64,000 nucleotides of DNA from Shimia sp049116215 (GTDB lineage Bacteria; Pseudomonadota; Alphaproteobacteria; Rhodobacterales; Rhodobacteraceae), in assembly GCF_049116215.1 (NCBI RefSeq), contig NZ_JAGDZB010000001.1, positions 186,001-250,000 on the forward strand, written 5' to 3'. Each line of letters starts with the position of its first letter. Position 1 is the first letter of the stretch. Below are positions 46,460 through 54,667 of the stretch, one piece after another. The position numbers were made by a program, and so were the translations under genes. The notes beneath the pieces were generated by a model, which saw only the letters and a program-made list of their open reading frames with translations, was not told the origin of the DNA and did not search any database.

Positions 46460-47013
46460 GCTTCAGTCCTCGCCACTTCCAAAGCGGAGGCAGAAGCCTC
46501 AAACTTACGATAAAGCCACTCAGTTACATTGCCATACCTACGTTCTGGTGACAGGAGGTCGTCGTAGGATGCGACCGAAACGCTGCCCTCCCTGTCGATG
46601 TAGTGGCAAAACTATAGACTCTCCCCGGTCACCGCGCTCTTTGCTCTGCTATCCGCAAGAATAAGCAGTTCATCCCCTAAGACTGCCGGACGCTCATAGA
46701 AGTTCAGTATATTGAAGTCGAAGGAAATGTGCGCATGGTCGCCCCCTCCAATTTCATCCAAAACCCCAAATAGGGCAAACTTGGTACGCCCCACGACGAT
46801 ACCGTTGCACAAGCCAAAAAGCGCTTCTATTGCATCACGCGGAATCGCGGGTGCAAACGCCATCAATTTAGGCACGAGATCAGCTCGCAACGGTTTGTTG
46901 ACGGAAATATCGTATACCGATGGTGCGATATCTGGGCGGTAGATCGCGATGCACCCTTTGTCCGTGCACCTTAGATCCCGCCACCTGTCCAAATTTAGCA
47001 AAAGTCCTGACAT
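46456..47013 (-). pseudogene. SUKH/SMI1-KNR4-like immunity protein broken by an in-frame amber codon
   Basis: Reading from ATG 47013 gives 133 residues ending in SAVTGESL before TAG at 46612-46614. The same frame then continues without further stops for another 51 codons: FCHYIDREGSVSVASYDD, SPERRYGNVTEWLYRKF, stop TGA at 46456-46458. These are the expected C-terminal SUKH signatures (DxxGxV, (N/D)VxEWL). The N-terminal part has AIEALFGLCNGIVVGRTKFALFGVLDE, the family's NG motif region. So one substitution (TAG) splits a gene of about 185 codons. It may be a recent pseudogene, a suppressed stop or a sequencing error. Confidence 0.7.
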
Positions 47014-47042
47014 CCGTCATAAAATGACCATAACTCCCCAAC

Positions 47043-47076
47043 AAAAACAAAAACGGAGCCCCCGGAAGGCGCTCCG
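47043..47076 (-). terminator. Terminator between adk and the immunity island
   Basis: On the minus strand CGGAGC...GCTCCG pairs around a short GC loop and is followed by TTTTTGTTTTTG, 30 bases after adk. It implies that secY-adk transcription stops here and that rpsM and downstream genes are transcribed separately. Confidence 0.75.
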
Positions 47077-47105
47077 CTCAATACATCCAGAAGGTGTGTT
47101 TCAGG

Positions 47106-47681
47106 TCAACCCAACACCTTCGCCACAGAAGCCTCAACCTCATCCATCGACGCCAGTCCGTCAATCGAGGTCAGGTTGCCTTTGGCATGGTAATACCCGA
47201 TCAGCGGCGCGGTCTGCTTGTAGTACGCCATCAGACGCACTTTCAGGCTTTCCGCATTGTCATCCGCTCGGGCCTCGCCACCGTTGGCGACGGCTTCTTT
47301 GGCACGGCCCACGATGCGTTCCACCAGAACCTCATCGTTCACCTGCATCTCAATCACGGCGTCGAGCTTTTCGCCACAGTCCGCCAACAAGTCTGCCAAT
47401 GCATCTGCTTGCGCCAGGGTGCGCGGGAAGCCGTCAAAGATGAAGCCGCCCTTCTTGTCACCTTCCAACTGCTCTCGGATCAGACCAATCACAATCTCGT
47501 CGGTGACAAGCTCGCCGCGGTCCATAACCTCAGCAACCTTCTTGCCCATCTCCGTACCGGAGGTTTTTGCGGCGCGCAGCATGTCGCCCGTAGAAAGCTG
47601 GATCATGTCGCGCTTCTCTACGAGACGGCCAGCCTGGGTTCCTTTACCGGCACCGGGCGGGCCAAGCAGAATAATATTCAT
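47106..47681 (-). CDS. adk: Adenylate kinase
   Basis: 191 residues, the short (lidless or minimal-LID) form usual in alphaproteobacteria. It has Walker A LGPPGAGKGTQ, STGDMLRAAKTSGTEMG, FDGFPRTLAQADAL and GRAKEAVANGGEARADDNAESLKVRL. It interconverts ATP+AMP and 2 ADP. Its start overlaps the secY stop (ATGA), the conserved order. Confidence 0.96.
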   Translation of the reverse strand: MNIILLGPPGAGKGTQAGRLVEKRDMIQLSTGDMLRAAKTSGTEMGKKVAEVMDRGELVTDEIVIGLIREQLEGDKKGGFIFDGFPRTLAQADALADLLADCGEKLDAVIEMQVNDEVLVERIVGRAKEAVANGGEARADDNAESLKVRLMAYYKQTAPLIGYYHAKGNLTSIDGLASMDEVEASVAKVLG

Positions 47682-49042
47682 CGACGAGCAGGTCCTTTGC
47701 GTTTGCGTTTGTTCCGGCCTTTACCAGACAGCTGGGACTTTTCAATAAGCCCTTCGTACTGGTGCGCCAGCAGATGGTTCTGAACTTGCTGGATGGTGTC
47801 CATGGTCACGGAGACCACAATCAGAACCGAGGTGCCGCCAAAGTAGAACGGGATCGCAAACTGTCCACGCAGGATCTCTGGAAGGAGACAAACTGCCGCA
47901 AGATATGCAGAACCCAGAACCAGGATACGGTTGACCACATACTCAAGGTATTCTGCGGTGCGCTTGCCCGGGCGGATGCCTGGAACAAAGCCGTTCTGGT
48001 TCTTAAGGTTGTCGGCCACATCGTCAGGTTTGAAGCTGACGTTGAAGGTGTAGAAGTAGGCAAAGAACACAATCATGGACACGAAGAACAGCAGGTACAG
48101 CGGCTGTCCTGGGCCAAAGTAGGCCAGCAGAGTCGACATGATTGGGCCGGTTTGACTACCGGAGAAGGTCGCGATGGTGGTTGGCAGCAACAGCAGGGAG
48201 CTGGCGAAGATCGCCGGGATCACACCGGCTGGGTTCACTTTCACCGGCAGGTGAGAGGAACCGCCGTCATAGACCTTCATGCCAACTTGGCGACGCGGGT
48301 ACTGGATGTGGATCTTACGCAGCGCCCGCTCCATGAAGACCACAAAGGCGATGGTGGCAATCACCATGACAATCACCGCAATAATCACCGCTTCGCTGAT
48401 CGCACCGGTGCGACCGGACACAAAGAACTGTGCCAGCGCCGCAGGAAGCTCGGCCACAATGCCCACAAAGATGATCAGGGAGATACCGTTGCCGATGCCG
48501 CGTGCGGTGATCTGCTCACCCAGCCACATCAGGAACATGGTGCCGCCCACCAGCGTCACAAGACAGCTGAAGCGGAAGAACAGGCCCGGATCGGTGACCA
48601 GCTCACCGGCCTCCAGGCTGACCGCCAGGCCATAGGCCTGAAGCGTTGCCAATGCCACCGTGCCGTAGCGGGTGTATTGGTTCATCTTCTTGCGGCCTTG
48701 TTCGCCTTCTTTCTTGAGCTGTTCCAGAGCTGGAACCATGGAGCCCAAAAGCTGAACAATAATGCTCGCAGAGATATAAGGCATGATGCCCAGAGCAAAG
48801 ATGCCCATCCGTCCCAGCGCGCCGCCGGTGAACATGGACAGGATGCCGCCAATGCCTGCGCCGGCCTCTTCCATAAACTCACGGAGGGCAACACCGTCGA
48901 TGCCCGGAACCGGAATCCATGTGCCAAGGCGATACACAATCAACAAACCCAATGTGAACAGGATGCGATTGCGCAGATCGGTGGCTTTTCCAAGTGCGGA
49001 CCAGCTGGTGTTGGCCGCCATTTGCTCTGCTGCAGATACCAT
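47678..49042 (-). CDS. secY: Protein translocase subunit SecY
   Basis: 454 residues with ten membrane segments. N-terminal SAAEQMAAN...FTLGLLIVYRLGTWIPVPGIDG is the usual alphaproteobacterial start. Cytoplasmic loops include NQYTRYGTVALA and KVNPAGVIPAIFASSLL. It forms the protein-conducting channel with SecE and SecG. It lies between rplO (108 bases upstream) and adk, as expected. Confidence 0.96.
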   Translation of the reverse strand: MVSAAEQMAANTSWSALGKATDLRNRILFTLGLLIVYRLGTWIPVPGIDGVALREFMEEAGAGIGGILSMFTGGALGRMGIFALGIMPYISASIIVQLLGSMVPALEQLKKEGEQGRKKMNQYTRYGTVALATLQAYGLAVSLEAGELVTDPGLFFRFSCLVTLVGGTMFLMWLGEQITARGIGNGISLIIFVGIVAELPAALAQFFVSGRTGAISEAVIIAVIVMVIATIAFVVFMERALRKIHIQYPRRQVGMKVYDGGSSHLPVKVNPAGVIPAIFASSLLLLPTTIATFSGSQTGPIMSTLLAYFGPGQPLYLLFFVSMIVFFAYFYTFNVSFKPDDVADNLKNQNGFVPGIRPGKRTAEYLEYVVNRILVLGSAYLAAVCLLPEILRGQFAIPFYFGGTSVLIVVSVTMDTIQQVQNHLLAHQYEGLIEKSQLSGKGRNKRKRKGPARR

Positions 49043-49150
49043 TTAGGATCTCTCTTAGACTAAAAACGCCGCCAGAACCGTTTTCCGGTTTGGCGGCGTT
49101 AGGAAAACTTGGAAGGATATGTAAGCGGACATCCGCCCGCTCACAACCTC

Positions 49151-49624
49151 TTATTCAGCCGCTGGCGCGGATTTGACTGTCAGAGAGCCACCCGCTTTTT
49201 CAACTGCTTCAACAGCAGCTTTGGAAGCGCCAGTCACTTCGATGTTCAGCTTGGCGGAAACTTCGCCTTTTGCCAGAACACGGATGCCATCTTTTTTGCG
49301 ACGTACCAGACCGGACGCGATCAGCGCGTCTTCGGTGATCGCAGCAGAGGCGTCCAGCTTTTTCTCATCAACAAATTTCTGGATCAGGCCCAGGTTGATC
49401 ACAGCAAATGCCTTCCGGTTTGGCTTGTTGAAGCCACGCTTTGGCAGACGCTGGTACAATGGCATTTGGCCACCTTCGTAGCCGTTGATCGCCACACCCG
49501 AACGGGACTTTTGACCTTTGATACCACGGCCACCCATTTTACCTTTGCCGGAGCCAGGGCCACGGCCAACGCGCATGCGTTTTTTGGTTGCGCCAGGATT
49601 GTCGCTCAGTTCGTGCAGTTTCAT
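49151..49624 (-). CDS. rplO: 50S ribosomal protein L15
   Basis: 157 residues from ATG 49624, preceded by AAGGAGAAG; the frame reaches 49675 but the extension is not conserved. MKLHELSDNPGATKKRMRVGRGPGSGKGKMGGRGIKGQKSRSG is a classic L15 start. rpmD normally sits directly upstream; here an M20 amidohydrolase gene does, so rplO either has its own promoter in 49625-49783 or is read from the M20 gene. Confidence 0.96.
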   Translation of the reverse strand: MKLHELSDNPGATKKRMRVGRGPGSGKGKMGGRGIKGQKSRSGVAINGYEGGQMPLYQRLPKRGFNKPNRKAFAVINLGLIQKFVDEKKLDASAAITEDALIASGLVRRKKDGIRVLAKGEVSAKLNIEVTGASKAAVEAVEKAGGSLTVKSAPAAE

Positions 49625-49783
49625 TTCGCTTCTCCTTGCCGGAACTGACCCACGAAGCGTCTTCGGGCCAAACACGGCTTTTCTTGATTTTGATTCTCAT
49701 GACGCAAAGCGCCACCGGGGGCGTATAGACCCTCAGACGTGGGTTTGCAATGTGGAAGATGGCCCGCACGCCGATCTTCAATC

Positions 49784-50908
49784 CTACAGGTTTTGATGTG
49801 CGAGCCGAGTCCAAAACCCGACGCCATACGCAATGGCATCATCATTAAAATCATACGACGGATTGTGCAGCGGCATCGCGTTGCACCCGTCCAACCCATT
49901 GCCCATCAAAATGAAGGCCCCGGGTCTGTGGGCCAAAAACTCCGCGAAGTCCTCGGAAAACCCAACGCGTCCGTAAGTTGTATCAACCGTCCCAACGCAA
50001 CGCGCCCCCGCAGCAATAGTGTCTGTGGCGCGCCCGTCATTCACCAAGGGCTGAAAAGAGGTTGAATAAGACACCTTCCCCTTTGCACCCTGAGCAGTAC
50101 AAACCCCTTCCACGATGGCGCGCATGCGGCTCTCAATGGTTTGGGAAACCTCCTGCGAAAACCCCCGGCAATCGCCGCGCAACGTCACATTGCTGGGCAG
50201 AATATTGCGGGCCCCATCAGTCACAAACTCTGTAACGGAAACAACCGCATGCTCGCGCGGCGGCACATTGCGCGAGATGATGGTCTGCAACTGCATCACG
50301 ATGGCTGAGCCAGCTACAATTGGGTCCACCCCTTTCTCCGGCATTGAAGCATGTCCGCCCTGCCCCCCAATTGTAATCTCAAAATTGTCTTCAAACGCAC
50401 AAAACGGACCGGATTGCGTGGCAAAATGCCCAAGCGCCATGCCCGGCATATTGTGCAGCCCATAAATCGCCGCCATGGGGAACCGCTCAAACAATCCGTC
50501 AGCAATCATCGCTGCAGCGCCGTTGCCGTTTTCCTCATCTGGCTGAAAGATAAAATGCACGGTCCGCTGGAGTGTTGGATCCGCCGCCAATTTGAGCGCT
50601 GCTCCGAGCAACATTGTGCTGTGCCCGTCATGCCCACATCCATGGAAAAGCCCATCCTGCTTTGACCGGTAAGAGAAACCGTTGGCCTCCTGAATGGGCA
50701 GCGCGTCCATATCGGCACGCAATCCAATTGCTGTTTCATCCGGGCCACGCCGCAGGGTGGCCACAACACCGCACTGCCCAATGCCCCGCACAACCTCAAG
50801 TCCCGCGCCTTCCAAAACCTCGGCAATCAAGCGCGGCGTGCGTTCCAGATCAAATCCGGTCTCCGGGTGGCTGTGCAAGTCGCGGCGAAAAGAAGTGAGA
50901 TCCAGCAC
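49784..50908 (-). CDS. M20-family amidohydrolase (hippurate hydrolase-like)
   Basis: 374 residues from GTG 50908, with AAGGAG eight bases upstream. Metal and catalytic motifs are in order: LHSHPETGFDLERT, LRADMDALPI, HGCGHDGHSTML, FQPDEENGNGAAAM and LHNMPG. It belongs to the hippurate/IAA-amino-acid hydrolase group that cleaves N-acyl amino acids. Unlike its flank genes it is not ribosomal; it lies within the split spc operon on the same strand as rplO. Confidence 0.9.
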   Translation of the reverse strand: MLDLTSFRRDLHSHPETGFDLERTPRLIAEVLEGAGLEVVRGIGQCGVVATLRRGPDETAIGLRADMDALPIQEANGFSYRSKQDGLFHGCGHDGHSTMLLGAALKLAADPTLQRTVHFIFQPDEENGNGAAAMIADGLFERFPMAAIYGLHNMPGMALGHFATQSGPFCAFEDNFEITIGGQGGHASMPEKGVDPIVAGSAIVMQLQTIISRNVPPREHAVVSVTEFVTDGARNILPSNVTLRGDCRGFSQEVSQTIESRMRAIVEGVCTAQGAKGKVSYSTSFQPLVNDGRATDTIAAGARCVGTVDTTYGRVGFSEDFAEFLAHRPGAFILMGNGLDGCNAMPLHNPSYDFNDDAIAYGVGFWTRLAHQNL

Positions 50909-51047
50909 CAGAAGCGCTCCTTATGAAGGTCTTGTTCGGGCGGCGCGCCCTACACAAAGACATAACAAAGCTGAGCGGTCATTTTGCCTGAAAATTTGGG
51001 GATAGTGGGCAGAGTCCGCGGGGATCGATAGCCGTAGAGCAAACTGG

Positions 51048-51743
51048 TCAGACCGTCCCCTTGCGCTTGACCATCACCTCTTCCCACGCCGTGATCAACG
51101 CCGCTCGTCGCCCCGGATATCCCTCATTCAGCACATCCAGCGACACAATCCGATCCGTGCGAAAGTGACGGTAGTCCTGCCGCGTTTCACACCAAGCCAC
51201 AATGTAGCGCTCGCCATCCAGATAGGCGATCAACAGCGGCCAAATCACCCGGCTGCTCTCACTGTCATCGCGATCCCGATAGGCAATCCGAAGCTTGGAG
51301 CGCTCCCGAATGGCCACGCGCAACCGTGCCCCGTCAAACTGCTCATCCTTTGGCCCGCGCGTGATAATCGCCCGCGAACCGGCGTCCAGCACCACCGGGC
51401 GCAACTCCTCGGGGATCACCTCGGTCAGCTTCGCCACCAGGTCCCGCGCCGCCAACGCCAGCGACGGGTCCGCCTGTGCCGCCACCATGCCGGCGCCCAA
51501 AACGGCCGCTTCCAACTCATCCGGTGTCAGCATCAGCGGTGGCATGTCATAGCCCTCATCCAGCACATAGCCCATTCCGGCCTCGCCAGTGATGGGCACC
51601 CGCTGCGCAATCAACTCTGCCATGTCGCGGTAGAGCGTGCGCAGGGAGACTTCCAATTCGTCAGCCAGCTCCCGCCCCGTCACCGGTGCGCGAGCCGCCC
51701 GCAATACTTGAATAATCTGGAAAAGCCGTTCCGTGCGACGCAT
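51048..51743 (-). CDS. WYL-domain transcriptional regulator (YafY family)
   Basis: 231 residues. An N-terminal HTH (RLFQIIQVLRAARAPVTGRELADELEVSLRTLYRDMAEL) is followed by a WYL sensor domain (YLDGERYIVAWCETRQDYRHFRTDRIVSLDVL). Such proteins bind DNA under a nucleic-acid or small-ligand signal. It is divergent from a SRPBCC-family gene, the probable target, a pairing known in related genomes. Confidence 0.9.
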   Translation of the reverse strand: MRRTERLFQIIQVLRAARAPVTGRELADELEVSLRTLYRDMAELIAQRVPITGEAGMGYVLDEGYDMPPLMLTPDELEAAVLGAGMVAAQADPSLALAARDLVAKLTEVIPEELRPVVLDAGSRAIITRGPKDEQFDGARLRVAIRERSKLRIAYRDRDDSESSRVIWPLLIAYLDGERYIVAWCETRQDYRHFRTDRIVSLDVLNEGYPGRRAALITAWEEVMVKRKGTV

Positions 51744-51836
51744 TTTTCACCCCTGCTGACACACTGCTGACATAACGCTGTCAGCAGGGCAACCTTAGAC
51801 AAGGATCAACGCAGCTATTGTTCTAAGGAAAGACAC

Positions 51837-52310
51837 ATGATCCAGTTTCAGCGCAGCAAAACCCTGAACGCCGCCCCAGAAGCCGTCTGGGCCACATTGA
51901 GCGACTATATGAACATCGACGCCTTTGCGCCCGGCATCACCAAAGTGGACGCGCTGAGCGAGCAGTCCAATGGCCTCGGCGCCAAACGCCGCTGTCACTT
52001 CCCGGATGGCAATTCCGTTGCCGAAGAGGTCACCACCTGGACCGAGGGCCGCGGCTATCGCGTGGCTTTAGTGGACCTGGGCAAGATGCCATTGAAAGAG
52101 ATGCACGCCGACATCCGCCTCGCCCCCAACGGCAGCGGCAAAACCCACGTCACCTGGAGCATCTACTTTGCCACCAAGTTTGGCCCGCTGGGCTGGCTCA
52201 TGGGCCAAGCGCTGATGAAACCCATGATGCGCAAGGTGCTCGACGGCAACCTGCAAGGCCTTGAGGATCACGTGACCGGCCACACCACGGCCGTCCCACA
52301 GCCCTCCTGA
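51837..52310 (+). CDS. SRPBCC (START-like) family protein
   Basis: 157 residues. It starts MIQFQRSKTLNAAPEAVWATLSDYMNIDAFAPGITKVDALSEQ, the usual polyketide-cyclase/SRPBCC opening, and continues with THVTWSIYFATKFGPLGWLMG. The hydrophobic pocket of this fold binds lipids or aromatic compounds; the ligand is not known. It is divergent from the WYL regulator with 93 bases between. Confidence 0.83.
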   Translation: MIQFQRSKTLNAAPEAVWATLSDYMNIDAFAPGITKVDALSEQSNGLGAKRRCHFPDGNSVAEEVTTWTEGRGYRVALVDLGKMPLKEMHADIRLAPNGSGKTHVTWSIYFATKFGPLGWLMGQALMKPMMRKVLDGNLQGLEDHVTGHTTAVPQPS

Positions 52311-52313
52311 CAA

Positions 52314-52345
52314 ACAAAAACGCCCCTGCGGATCAGGCAGGGGCG
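52314..52345. terminator. Bidirectional terminator
   Basis: The perfect stem CGCCCCTGC / GCAGGGGCG at 52321-52345 has A-run on the left and T-run on the right, so it can end both the plus-strand SRPBCC transcript and the minus-strand DUF1127 gene. Confidence 0.85.
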
Positions 52346-52368
52346 TTTCATTCATCTTGAGAGTTCAC

Positions 52369-52581
52369 TCAGCCATAAACATGCTGGGTTGCAATGCTGT
52401 GGATGTCGTAGCGATCCACACCAATGTCGTTTAATTCACGGTCACTCATGCGGGCCAATTCCCGAACGGTGGTGTTATATTTCTGGCGCAGCTCACGGGC
52501 TGCTTTGAAATCTTCAATCGACGCGCGCAGGGTTGCAAAAAGGTCGGTGCGGGCGGACTGGGCGGTTTGAACAAATGCCAT
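52369..52581 (-). CDS. DUF1127 (YjiS-like) microprotein 1
   Basis: 70 residues. C-terminal DUF1127 motif: YNTTVRELARMSDRELNDIGVDRYDIHSIATQHVY. An AAGGAGCC Shine-Dalgarno precedes ATG 52581. Members are small basic proteins; in Rhodobacter (CcaF1) and Agrobacterium they bind RNA or affect RNA turnover and phosphate/carbon adaptation. Which role applies here is not known. One of three in tandem, each with its own terminator. Confidence 0.88.
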   Translation of the reverse strand: MAFVQTAQSARTDLFATLRASIEDFKAARELRQKYNTTVRELARMSDRELNDIGVDRYDIHSIATQHVYG

Positions 52582-52636
52582 CTCGGTGGCTCCTTATCTA
52601 TCTGTGCCGAAACGCATTTTCCGGCGTTTTTCTGTT

Positions 52637-52720
52637 TTACCTTCTGGTGCCTTCAACATAGGTCTTCCCGTTAGCGCCAACAATTGCCAGATTGATCTGC
52701 CCGATATGCATCTTTGTCAT
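52637..52720 (-). CDS. Possible 27-residue peptide between DUF1127 genes
   Basis: A short frame MTKMHIGQINLAIVGANGKT continues for seven more residues to TAA, with an AGAGG-like Shine-Dalgarno upstream. It lies in the gap between two DUF1127 genes on the same strand. Coding is unproven; the region could be a 5' leader or chance. Confidence 0.25.
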   Translation of the reverse strand: MTKMHIGQINLAIVGANGKTYVEGTRR

Positions 52721-52741
52721 GGCTCTTTACCTCTCAGAAAC

Positions 52742-52768
52742 AAAAAAGCCTCGGCTTGCACCGAGGCT
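52742..52768 (-). terminator. Terminator after DUF1127 microprotein 2
   Basis: On the minus strand GCCTCGG / CCGAGGC pairs with a TGCAAG loop and is followed by TTTTTTG, 25 bases after the stop. Confidence 0.85.
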
Positions 52769-52792
52769 TCGCATTTTGAATTGTGACGTCTC

Positions 52793-53008
52793 TCACCGCA
52801 TAATGGTTTGGCCTCTCGCCAGCTGTTCAATGTCATGACGGGACACGCCAATGTCGTCGAGCTGCCGGTCGCTCAACCCACCAAGCTGGCGGGTTGTCTC
52901 GCGGTACAGGGCGTTTTGTCGCTGCTCACCGCGGTAGGTGGACCAGGCATCATAGATGCGAGCGCCCATACCAATGCTGCGCGAGGGTGGTGTGTTCAAA
53001 TAGGCCAT
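52793..53008 (-). CDS. DUF1127 (YjiS-like) microprotein 2
   Basis: 71 residues, including ETTRQLGGLSDRQLDDIGVSRHDIEQLARG, the DUF1127 motif with the conserved L-x-x-L-x-D-R-x-L-x-D-I-G. AAGGAGG precedes ATG 53008. The N-terminal half differs from its two neighbours, so these are diverged paralogues rather than recent duplicates. Confidence 0.88.
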   Translation of the reverse strand: MAYLNTPPSRSIGMGARIYDAWSTYRGEQRQNALYRETTRQLGGLSDRQLDDIGVSRHDIEQLARGQTIMR

Positions 53009-53183
53009 CAGACAAGTCCTCCTTGGGGCGCCAATCCACCTTCGGATAGCGCTGTTGTGTGTCAGTCATTTGTGGGTCTGTGTAACCCTACAGATAAAGG
53101 TCTCAGCCCCGGCCCTTTCAACGTGGGCAAGTGACTAACTCCTATGCATCCAGGACAAATCATTTGGAGATCCCGCCAAACGC

Positions 53184-53211
53184 AAAAAAGCCCCGGAGCG
53201 ATCTCCGAGGC
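53184..53211 (-). terminator. Terminator after DUF1127 microprotein 3
   Basis: On the minus strand GCCTCGGAG / CTCCGGGGC (one mismatch) with an ATCG loop is followed by TTTTTTG, 32 bases after the stop. Confidence 0.8.
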
Positions 53212-53242
53212 CTTCTAGGGGAGTGTCTGGTTGACCTGTGAT

Positions 53243-53458
53243 TTACAGGGCCAGAGCGCCTTTGCGCGCAACATCTTCGATGTCGCCGCGGTTCAGGCCA
53301 ATGTCTGCCAGTTCACGGTTGGTGAGCTTGTTCAGCTCTTTGACGGTTTTGGCAAAAGACGCGTCGCGCTTGCGTGTCAGTAGCCAGTTCTCAACCAAAC
53401 GAGTGAAACGGCCTACGATGTCTACGGCTTCGATGTGCAGAGTTGGAGCATGTTGCAT
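53243..53458 (-). CDS. DUF1127 (YjiS-like) microprotein 3
   Basis: 71 residues with KTVKELNKLTNRELADIGLNRGDIEDVARKGAL, the DUF1127 core. AAGGAC lies ahead of ATG 53458. A 280-base upstream gap up to the rpmD terminator holds its promoter. The order of three DUF1127 genes, each ended by a terminator, looks like a cluster of independent stress-response microgenes. Confidence 0.87.
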   Translation of the reverse strand: MQHAPTLHIEAVDIVGRFTRLVENWLLTRKRDASFAKTVKELNKLTNRELADIGLNRGDIEDVARKGALAL

Positions 53459-53733
53459 GAGTTAAGTCCTTCAAGTGCCGATGCGCCACTTCGGCTTGAC
53501 GCGCATTATCTGTTCATGCGCTCCATTTAGTGCTCAATTTTGCGGCGCGGTAGGCACAAGAAAGCATCCCAGATATGCACTTTGCGAATATCGATGAAAT
53601 CGATGTTAATCATTCGATTTTGGAATGATATATTTGGGGTCCTATGGGCGATCCGCCCCTAGATTTAGGCCGGTGCGGTTCCCGCCGCAGCCCTTCATCA
53701 ACAAAGCCTTAACAAACTCTCGACAATGCAAAC
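53459..53733. other. AT-rich intergenic stretch upstream of DUF1127 microprotein 3
   Basis: No gene was found between the DUF1127 start and the rpmD terminator. Part of it is AT-rich (near 53590-53640, TCGATGAAATCGATG and TGGAATGATATATTTGG), suitable for a promoter or small RNA. An ATCGATGAAATCGAT-like palindromic repeat lies at about 53589-53603. Confidence 0.4.
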
Positions 53734-53765
53734 AAAAACGCCCCCGGAAAATCCGGGGGCGTTTT
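53734..53765 (-). terminator. Terminator after rpmD
   Basis: A perfect stem of 14-15 bp, AAAAACGCCCCCGGA / TCCGGGGGCGTTTTT, with an AAA loop. On the minus strand it follows rpmD by about 25 bases, ending the spc-operon segment. The rest of the operon (rplO) lies beyond it. Confidence 0.9.
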
Positions 53766-53787
53766 TAATTTTGTCGATCAAAAAGGC

Positions 53788-53976
53788 TTAGTCGCGCTCT
53801 TCGATGATCTCCACCATGTGGGAAACCTTGCGAATCATGCCGCGTACCGAAGGAGTGTCCTCCAGCTCACGGGTCCGGTTCATTTTGTTCAGACCCAGAC
53901 CGATCAGCGTGGCACGCTGGTCTTGTGGGCGACGGATCGGCGAACCGACCTGCTTTACAACGATGGTTTTTGCCAT
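53788..53976 (-). CDS. rpmD: 50S ribosomal protein L30
   Basis: 62 residues: KTIVVKQVGSPIRRPQDQRATLIGLGLNKMNRTRELEDTPSVRGMIRKVSHMVEI. Complete L30. It is the last gene of this segment; rplO, its usual neighbour, is about 4 kb away and a strong terminator intervenes. Confidence 0.96.
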   Translation of the reverse strand: MAKTIVVKQVGSPIRRPQDQRATLIGLGLNKMNRTRELEDTPSVRGMIRKVSHMVEIIEERD

Positions 53977-53989
53977 TGGTCGTTACTCC

Positions 53990-54553
53990 TTACTCTGCAG
54001 CTTCGGCAGGTGCTTCATCCTTGCGCAGGATGTCAGCAACTTTCTTGCCACGGCGAGCCGCAACCTGACGTGGGCTGGCTTCTTTCTTCAGCCCGTCGAT
54101 GGTGGCGCGGATCATGTTGTAGGGGTTCTGCGAACCGATGGATTTCGAAACAACGTCTTTGACGCCGAGCATTTCGAAAACGGCACGCATTGGACCACCG
54201 GCGATGATCCCGGTACCTTCTGGCGCGGTGCGCATAACCACTTTACCGGCGCCGTGACGGCCTTCCATGTCGTGGTGCAGGGTACGACCTTCGCGCAGAG
54301 GCACGCGGATCATCTGACGCTTGGCTTGCTCGGTAGCTTTGCGGATGGCCTCAGGGACCTCTTTCGCTTTACCTTTACCGAAGCCTACACGGCCTTTTTG
54401 GTCACCAACAACAACCAGAGCTGCGAAGCCAAAGTTCTTACCACCTTTGGTGGTCTTGGAAACACGGTTGATCGCAACGAGACGATCAGCGAATTCCGGG
54501 GTTTCTTCTTCGCGGTTGCGACCACGGCCCCGGCGGTTTTCACGTTCTGCCAT
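53990..54553 (-). CDS. rpsE: 30S ribosomal protein S5
   Basis: 187 residues. An S5 double-stranded-RNA-binding domain (ETPEFADRLVAINRVSKTTKGGKNFGFAALVVVGDQKGRVGFGKGKAKEV) then GTGIIAGGPMRAVFEMLGV. It has an Arg-rich N-terminus (ENRRGRGRNREEE). Part of the small-subunit decoding site; 13 bases before rpmD. Confidence 0.97.
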   Translation of the reverse strand: MAERENRRGRGRNREEETPEFADRLVAINRVSKTTKGGKNFGFAALVVVGDQKGRVGFGKGKAKEVPEAIRKATEQAKRQMIRVPLREGRTLHHDMEGRHGAGKVVMRTAPEGTGIIAGGPMRAVFEMLGVKDVVSKSIGSQNPYNMIRATIDGLKKEASPRQVAARRGKKVADILRKDEAPAEAAE

Positions 54554-54667
54554 TTGGCATTCCTTTATCTACTGGCGCTTGGCGCCTGATATACTCAATC
54601 CCAGTGAAGCCGAACCGAAGCCCGACCTCCCGGATCATCGGGGGGACGCGAACGTCCCCCACAAGTC

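Noticed and set aside
47762..49063. Plus-strand frame of 433 codons antisense to secY
   Set aside because: Low plausibility composition, antisense to a universally conserved gene.
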